Source: an uncultured Leucobacter sp.
GTDB lineage: Bacteria; Actinomycetota; Actinomycetes; Actinomycetales; Microbacteriaceae
Direction of reading: 5' to 3'
Assembly: GCA_945952575.1 (NCBI GenBank)
Contig: CAMFIY010000092.1
Coordinates: 1-9,635, forward strand
DNA: 9,635 nucleotides
The notes under the pieces were generated by a model that saw only the letters and a list, made by a program, of their open reading frames with translations, did no database searches and had not been told where the DNA came from. The position numbers and the translations under genes are program-made. Position 1 is the stretch's first letter, and each line of letters opens with the position of its first letter. Of this stretch, positions 6,110-9,635 are shown in pieces.

Positions 6110-7018
6110 ATGGAGCATCGCGATCCCCTCACCTCGCGCGTGCTCGGCGCGCTGCGCGAGGACGGGCGCGCGAGCTACACCCGGATCGCCGAGTCGCTCG
6201 GCATCACCAGGAAGCGCGTGACCCAGATCGTTCAGCGCGCGGTCGAGCACGAGGAGATCGCGTTCACGGTCTCGGTGAGCCCGGATCTGCTCGCGCTGCA
6301 GCGCTTCGGATACGTGCAGCTCCGCCTCGACGGACCGGTGGCCCCGGTGCGGGAGGCGCTCGTCGCGATGCCCGAGACCACCTTCGTCGCGGACATCAGC
6401 GGCGACGCGCCCATCGACGCCGAGATCCGCGTCGGCGCGGATCCGCATCTGCAGCGGACGCTGGACCGCATCCGCGGCCTCCCGGGGGTGCGGGAGGTGC
6501 GGACCCACCTCTATGAGAGCATCGAGATCAACCTCTACTCACCGCTCCGCACGGGTCGCACCGGCTTCCGCCTCGACGCTGCGGATCGCGCCATCGTCCG
6601 ACACCTGCAGCGCGACGGACGGGCCTCCTTCCTCGAACTCGCCACGACGGCCGGGGTCTCGCCGAGCGGGGCCCGCCTGCGCCTCGCCCGGCTCGTCCGG
6701 GAGAACGCGGTGAAGGTGGTCGGCATCCCCGTGCGACGGGACAGCCCCGAGCTGCCGACGCTGGGGGTCGGCATCCAGGTCAGCGGCGATCTGGAGGGTG
6801 CGCTCGCGCGCGTGCGCAGCCTGGATCCCGAGTTCCTCGCGGTGACGATCGGCAGCCATGAGCTCATCGCGACGCTCGCCGCCGACTCCATCGAGGAGCT
6901 GATCGATCTCGCGGATCGGCTCCGATCGAGCCCCGAGATCGCCGGCATCCGCACCTGGGTCAACCTGCGCACGGTGAAGGAGGAGTACGGTCGCGGCGAC
7001 CGACTCGCGGAGGGATGA
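6110..7018 (+). CDS. Tandem Lrp/AsnC-type transcriptional regulator (302 aa)
   Basis: Cytosolic DNA-binding regulator made of two Lrp/AsnC modules. The first winged-helix segment is about residues 5-55 (LREDGRASYTRIAESLGITRKRV), followed by a ligand-sensing RAM-like domain (about 63-145). A second HTH lies at 154-205 (LQRDGRASFLELATTAGVSPSGARLRL), and a second RAM-like domain at 212-290. The two HTH segments share the DGRAS pattern, showing an internal duplication. Classic Lrp proteins are about 150-165 residues with one module, so 302 fits the double form known in actinobacteria. The ATG at 6110 is chosen because GGAGG (6100-6104) lies 5 nt upstream; the frame is open further upstream but has no matching site. 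Divergent from the permease operon, it is the obvious candidate to control that operon and itself (inference). The ligand is probably an amino acid or related metabolite. Confidence 0.88.
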   Translation: MEHRDPLTSRVLGALREDGRASYTRIAESLGITRKRVTQIVQRAVEHEEIAFTVSVSPDLLALQRFGYVQLRLDGPVAPVREALVAMPETTFVADISGDAPIDAEIRVGADPHLQRTLDRIRGLPGVREVRTHLYESIEINLYSPLRTGRTGFRLDAADRAIVRHLQRDGRASFLELATTAGVSPSGARLRLARLVRENAVKVVGIPVRRDSPELPTLGVGIQVSGDLEGALARVRSLDPEFLAVTIGSHELIATLAADSIEELIDLADRLRSSPEIAGIRTWVNLRTVKEEYGRGDRLAEG

Positions 7019-7021
7019 GCA

Positions 7022-7037
7022 CCGGGCGCGAGCCCGG
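7022..7037. terminator. Hairpin after the regulator gene
   Basis: CCGGGC (7022-7027) and GCCCGG (7032-7037) pair perfectly around GCGA, a GNRA-type tetraloop, starting 4 nt after the regulator stop. There is no T-run, as is common for terminators in high-GC actinobacteria. Confidence 0.5.
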
Positions 7038-7044
7038 GACGGAA

Positions 7045-7065
7045 CCGAGGCCGAAACTGCCTCGG
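7045..7065. terminator. Second hairpin in the convergent spacer
   Basis: CCGAGGC (7045-7051) and GCCTCGG (7059-7065) form a 7-bp perfect stem with a 7-nt loop. It lies between the convergent regulator and tyrS genes and could stop transcription from both sides. No T-run is present on either strand. Confidence 0.5.
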
Positions 7066-7097
7066 CCGCGCCACCGACGGCCGGGAACGGTCGCCCG

Positions 7098-8426
7098 CTA
7101 GACGCGCACGCCCGCCAGCGTCTTCTTCCCGCGACGCAGCACGGCGAATCGCCCGTGCAGCAGGTCGGCCTCGGCCAGCGCCGCATCCTCGGCCTGCACC
7201 TGCGCATTGTTGACGTACACGCCGCCCTGAGCGATGGCGCGCCGCGCCTCGCCCAGGCCCTTCACCAGCCCGGCATCGACGAGCAGCTGCGCGATGGCCA
7301 CCCGGGGAAAACCGACCGCCTGCGGCAGCACGGCCGTCGGCAGCTCCTCGAGCGCCGCACCGAGCGTCCCGGCGTCGAGCGCGGCGAGGTCGCCCTGGCC
7401 GAAGAGCGCCGCCGAGGCGTCGATCGCCGCCTGGGCGGCCGCGCCCCCGTGCACCAGTGTGGTCACCTCGAGCGCGAGCCGGCGCTGCGCCGCCCGCCTG
7501 AACGGCTCGGTCGCGACCTGCTCGGCGTACCCCTCGATCTCGGCCCGAGAGAGGAAGGTGAACACCTTGAGGCGGTCGATCACATCGGCGTCGGCCTGAT
7601 TCAGCCAGAACTGGTAGAACGCGTACGGCGAGCACATCTCGGCGTCGAGCCAGATCGCGTTGCCCTCGCTCTTGCCGAACTTGGTCCCGTCGGAATTGGT
7701 GATCAGCGGAGTGCCGATCGCGTGCGCCGAGGCGCCCTCGACCTTGCGGATCAGATCCGTGCCGCTCGTGAGATTGCCCCACTGGTCGCTGCCGCCCGAC
7801 TGCAGTTTGCACTCGTACTGGCGGAACAGCTCGAGGAAGTCGAAGCCCTGCAGGATCTGGTAGCTGAACTCGGTGTAGCTGATGCCCTCGTCCGAGTTCA
7901 GACGGGCGGCCACCGCGTCCTTCTTCAGCATCGTGCCGACACGGAAGTGCTTGCCGACCTCGCGCAGGAAGTCGATGGCGCTGAGTGGAGCCGTCCAGTC
8001 CAGATTGTTCACCAGACGGACCGCGTTCTCCCCCTCGCTCGAGAGGAAGCGCGACACCTGGCCCTGCAGCCGGGTGACCCACTCGGCCACGGTGTCGCGA
8101 CTGTTCAGGGTACGCTCGGCGGTGGGGCGGGGATCGCCGATCAGGCCGGTGGATCCGCCGACCAGACCGAGCGGCCTGTGCCCCTTCAGCTGCAGTCGGC
8201 GCAGCAGCAGGAGCTGCACGAGGTTGCCGAGGTGCAGGCTGGGAGCGGTCGGATCGAAACCGCAGTAATAGGTGAACGGATCGCCCTCGAGCAGCTCCGA
8301 GAGCGCCTCGGGGTCGGTCGACACATGCACCAGCCCGCGCCACTGCAGCTCGGCCCACAGGGACTCGAAGCTGTCGTCGTTGCGCTGGGCCGCCATGATC
8401 TGGGCGCGTTCGCTCACTTCACTCAC
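7098..8426 (-). CDS. tyrS: Tyrosyl-tRNA synthetase (442 aa)
   Basis: Class I aminoacyl-tRNA synthetase that charges tRNA-Tyr in the cytosol. The catalytic domain shows YYCGFDPTAPSLHLGNL (53-69), with HLGN (65-68) as the HIGH motif. GLVGGSTGLIGDP (87-99) and SYQILQGFDFLELF (188-201) follow, then GGSDQWGN (211-218), and KFGKS (249-253) as the KMSKS motif. The C-terminal S4-like RNA-binding domain covers about 375-440. The length is close to the usual 420-430. The GTG at 8426 has no Shine-Dalgarno sequence, but TAGAAT ends 6 nt before it, which fits leaderless initiation; an ATG at codon 11 (8396) is the alternative and also lacks a ribosome site. It is convergent with the regulator gene and divergent from the ABC exporter, with no evident role in the catabolic cluster. 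Confidence 0.97.
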   Translation of the reverse strand: MSEVSERAQIMAAQRNDDSFESLWAELQWRGLVHVSTDPEALSELLEGDPFTYYCGFDPTAPSLHLGNLVQLLLLRRLQLKGHRPLGLVGGSTGLIGDPRPTAERTLNSRDTVAEWVTRLQGQVSRFLSSEGENAVRLVNNLDWTAPLSAIDFLREVGKHFRVGTMLKKDAVAARLNSDEGISYTEFSYQILQGFDFLELFRQYECKLQSGGSDQWGNLTSGTDLIRKVEGASAHAIGTPLITNSDGTKFGKSEGNAIWLDAEMCSPYAFYQFWLNQADADVIDRLKVFTFLSRAEIEGYAEQVATEPFRRAAQRRLALEVTTLVHGGAAAQAAIDASAALFGQGDLAALDAGTLGAALEELPTAVLPQAVGFPRVAIAQLLVDAGLVKGLGEARRAIAQGGVYVNNAQVQAEDAALAEADLLHGRFAVLRRGKKTLAGVRV

Positions 8427-8432
8427 CGTTCG

Positions 8433-8438
8433 ATTCTA
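8433..8438 (-). promoter_or_regulatory. -10 box of a leaderless tyrS promoter
   Basis: TAGAAT reads on the minus strand at 8438-8433 and is separated from the GTG start by only 6 nt (8432-8427). Transcription starting the normal 6-8 nt after a -10 would begin at or next to the G of GTG. No good -35 is seen. Confidence 0.55.
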
Positions 8439-8552
8439 GCGATCAGGATCCTGCGGGCCGTTCCGGGCGGGCGCGCATCTCAGCCGAAGGTACGACGCGG
8501 CCGGTACCGCAGGCCGATGCCGTCCGATCCGTCGGCGAGCAGACTCGAAGAT

Positions 8553-9257
8553 ATGACCGCACCGATCCTCCAGGCCCGACAGCTCGGCAAGCACTACGGG
8601 ATGACGCGCGCACTCGACGGCGTCTCCCTCGACATCTCCCCCGGCACCTCGACCGCGATCATGGGGCCGTCGGGATCCGGCAAGACCACGCTGCTGCATG
8701 TGCTCGCCGGCATCCTGGTGCCGGACTCGGGCGGCGTGAACTTCGACGGCACCGATATCGGCTCGCTGACCGACCGGGATCGCAGCCGGCTGCGCCGTGA
8801 GCAGTTCGGCTTCGTGTTCCAGCAGGGACTGCTGATCCCCGAGCTCACGGCGATCGAGAACGTGGCGCTCGCGCTCATGCTGCGGGGCGTGCCGAAGCGG
8901 GAGGCGATCCCGCCGGCCGCGCAATGGCTCGCGGGGCTCGGGCTCGCCGGGATGGAGGAGCGGCGGATCGGCGAGCTCTCCGGAGGACAGGCCCAGCGCG
9001 TCGCGATCGCCCGCGCACAGGTGACCGGTGCGCGGCTGGTGTTCGCGGACGAGCCGACCGGAGCACTCGACTCGCGGACCTCGAGCGAGGTGATCGATGC
9101 CCTGCTCGCCTCCACCGTCTCCCGCGGGCACACGCTCGTCATGGTCACGCACGACCCCGGGGTGGCGGCTCGGTGCCAGCGCGTGATCACGGTGCACGAC
9201 GGGCGGATCGTCGCCGACGCCGACGCGCGCGGCGCCCATCCCGGAGGCGCGCGATGA
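8553..9257 (+). CDS. ABC transporter ATP-binding protein (LolD/MacB-type, 234 aa)
   Basis: ATPase subunit of a type VII (MacB/LolD/Bce-like) ABC system that powers an FtsX-like membrane partner on the cytosolic face. All hallmarks are intact: Walker A GPSGSGKT (38-45), Q-loop FVFQQG (Q90), signature LSGGQ (142-146), Walker B RLVFADE (161-167) and the switch histidine H200 in MVTHD. The length is typical. The start is uncertain. ATG 8553 gives the usual family N-terminus (APILQARQLGKHYG) but has only a weak GAAG close by. ATG 8517 would add 12 residues and also lacks a clear ribosome site. The gene overlaps the following permease gene by 4 bp (ATGA), so the two subunits are translationally coupled. 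The cargo is unknown: lipid, peptide or antimicrobial-related export is typical. Confidence 0.93.
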   Translation: MTAPILQARQLGKHYGMTRALDGVSLDISPGTSTAIMGPSGSGKTTLLHVLAGILVPDSGGVNFDGTDIGSLTDRDRSRLRREQFGFVFQQGLLIPELTAIENVALALMLRGVPKREAIPPAAQWLAGLGLAGMEERRIGELSGGQAQRVAIARAQVTGARLVFADEPTGALDSRTSSEVIDALLASTVSRGHTLVMVTHDPGVAARCQRVITVHDGRIVADADARGAHPGGAR

Positions 9258-9635
9258 TCCTGCGCCTCTTCGCACTGCTCGCACGGCCGAGCCGCCAGGG
9301 GGCCGCGACGATCGCCCTCCCCGCGACCGCCTTCGCGTGCGTGACCGCCCTGCTGGCGATCGTGCTCGGCGGCGCCCAGAGCTTCTGGGGCTACCGCGAC
9401 GAGCTCGCCGGGCTCTACCAGGGATTCACCGTGGTCGCGCTCGTGCTGCTCATGGTGCCGCTCGTCCCCCTGGGCGCCGCAGCGGCCCGGCTCTCGGCAC
9501 GCCGCCGGGACGATCGGCTGGCGGCGATGCGGCTGCTCGGCGCGAGCGGATCCACGACGACCGCTCTCGCGATCCTGGAGTCCGTCTCGGTCGCGCTCGC
9601 CGGAGCCGCCGCCGGGATAGTCGCTGCCTATGCGG
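9254..9635 (+). CDS. FtsX-like ABC permease, N-terminal part (cut by window end)
   Basis: An open frame of 127 codons that continues past the window end; it is the membrane partner of the ATPase just upstream. GGAGG (9243-9247) lies 6 nt before the ATG, and the start overlaps the ATPase stop as ATGA. Hydrophobic segments lie at about residues 18-40, 57-77 and 104-127. The cytosolic stretch SARRRDDRLAAMRLLGASGS (81-100) is the characteristic FtsX-domain coupling region (RLLGAS). The loop between the first two membrane segments is only about 16 residues, unlike MacB or FtsX, which carry a large extracellular domain there. This suggests a Bce-like or duplicated-FtsX architecture, to be judged from the missing part. 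Confidence 0.85.
   Translation, partial: MILRLFALLARPSRQGAATIALPATAFACVTALLAIVLGGAQSFWGYRDELAGLYQGFTVVALVLLMVPLVPLGAAAARLSARRRDDRLAAMRLLGASGSTTTALAILESVSVALAGAAAGIVAAYA

Noticed and set aside
7155..8552. Forward extension of the ABC ATPase frame across tyrS
   Set aside because: It is antisense to a certain tyrS gene. Conserved ATPase sequence begins only after the ATG at 8553.

Overview
The window is high-GC DNA with actinobacterial features: -10 boxes of the TANNNT type, GTG starts, a probable leaderless tyrS, terminator-like hairpins without T-runs, and a double-module Lrp/AsnC regulator. The protein set would suit Microbacteriaceae, but that placement is inference from gene style and was not tested. 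The first 49 bases are not genomic. They are an Illumina Nextera adapter (P5 tail, 8-base i5 index, Tn5 mosaic end), so biological sequence starts at base 50 and the contig end is artificial.

Layout. Six genes read leftward between about 5854 and 50. The first block is an APC-family amino acid/amine permease (5854-4346), a class I/III-type zinc alcohol dehydrogenase (4349-3243, 4-bp GTGA overlap) and a flavin-reductase-like split-barrel protein (3202-2402). After a 139-bp gap holding a perfect 9-bp-arm inverted repeat comes the second block: an agmatinase-family ureohydrolase (2261-1314), an NTF2/SnoaL-like small protein (1285-878) and an NCS1 (cytosine/purine-type) permease (881-50, ATGA overlap). 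The permease is cut by the adapter. A 255-bp divergent region (5855-6109), rich in short palindromes, separates this run from a rightward gene for a tandem Lrp/AsnC regulator (6110-7018).

The right third is ordinary. tyrS (8426-7098) converges on the regulator gene across a two-hairpin spacer. Divergent from tyrS is an ABC exporter pair: a complete ATPase (8553-9257) and the start of an FtsX-like permease (9254 to the window end, ATGA overlap).

How it may work together (inference): the left part looks like a nitrogen-compound uptake and catabolism cluster. Its two permeases could import an amino acid or amine and a guanidino- or nucleobase-like compound. The ureohydrolase would release urea from a guanidino group, and the alcohol dehydrogenase and flavin protein would handle oxidised or reduced intermediates, under the divergent Lrp-type regulator. 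The true substrate cannot be read from sequence. No CRISPR array, insertion sequence, tRNA, rRNA or clear riboswitch was seen.
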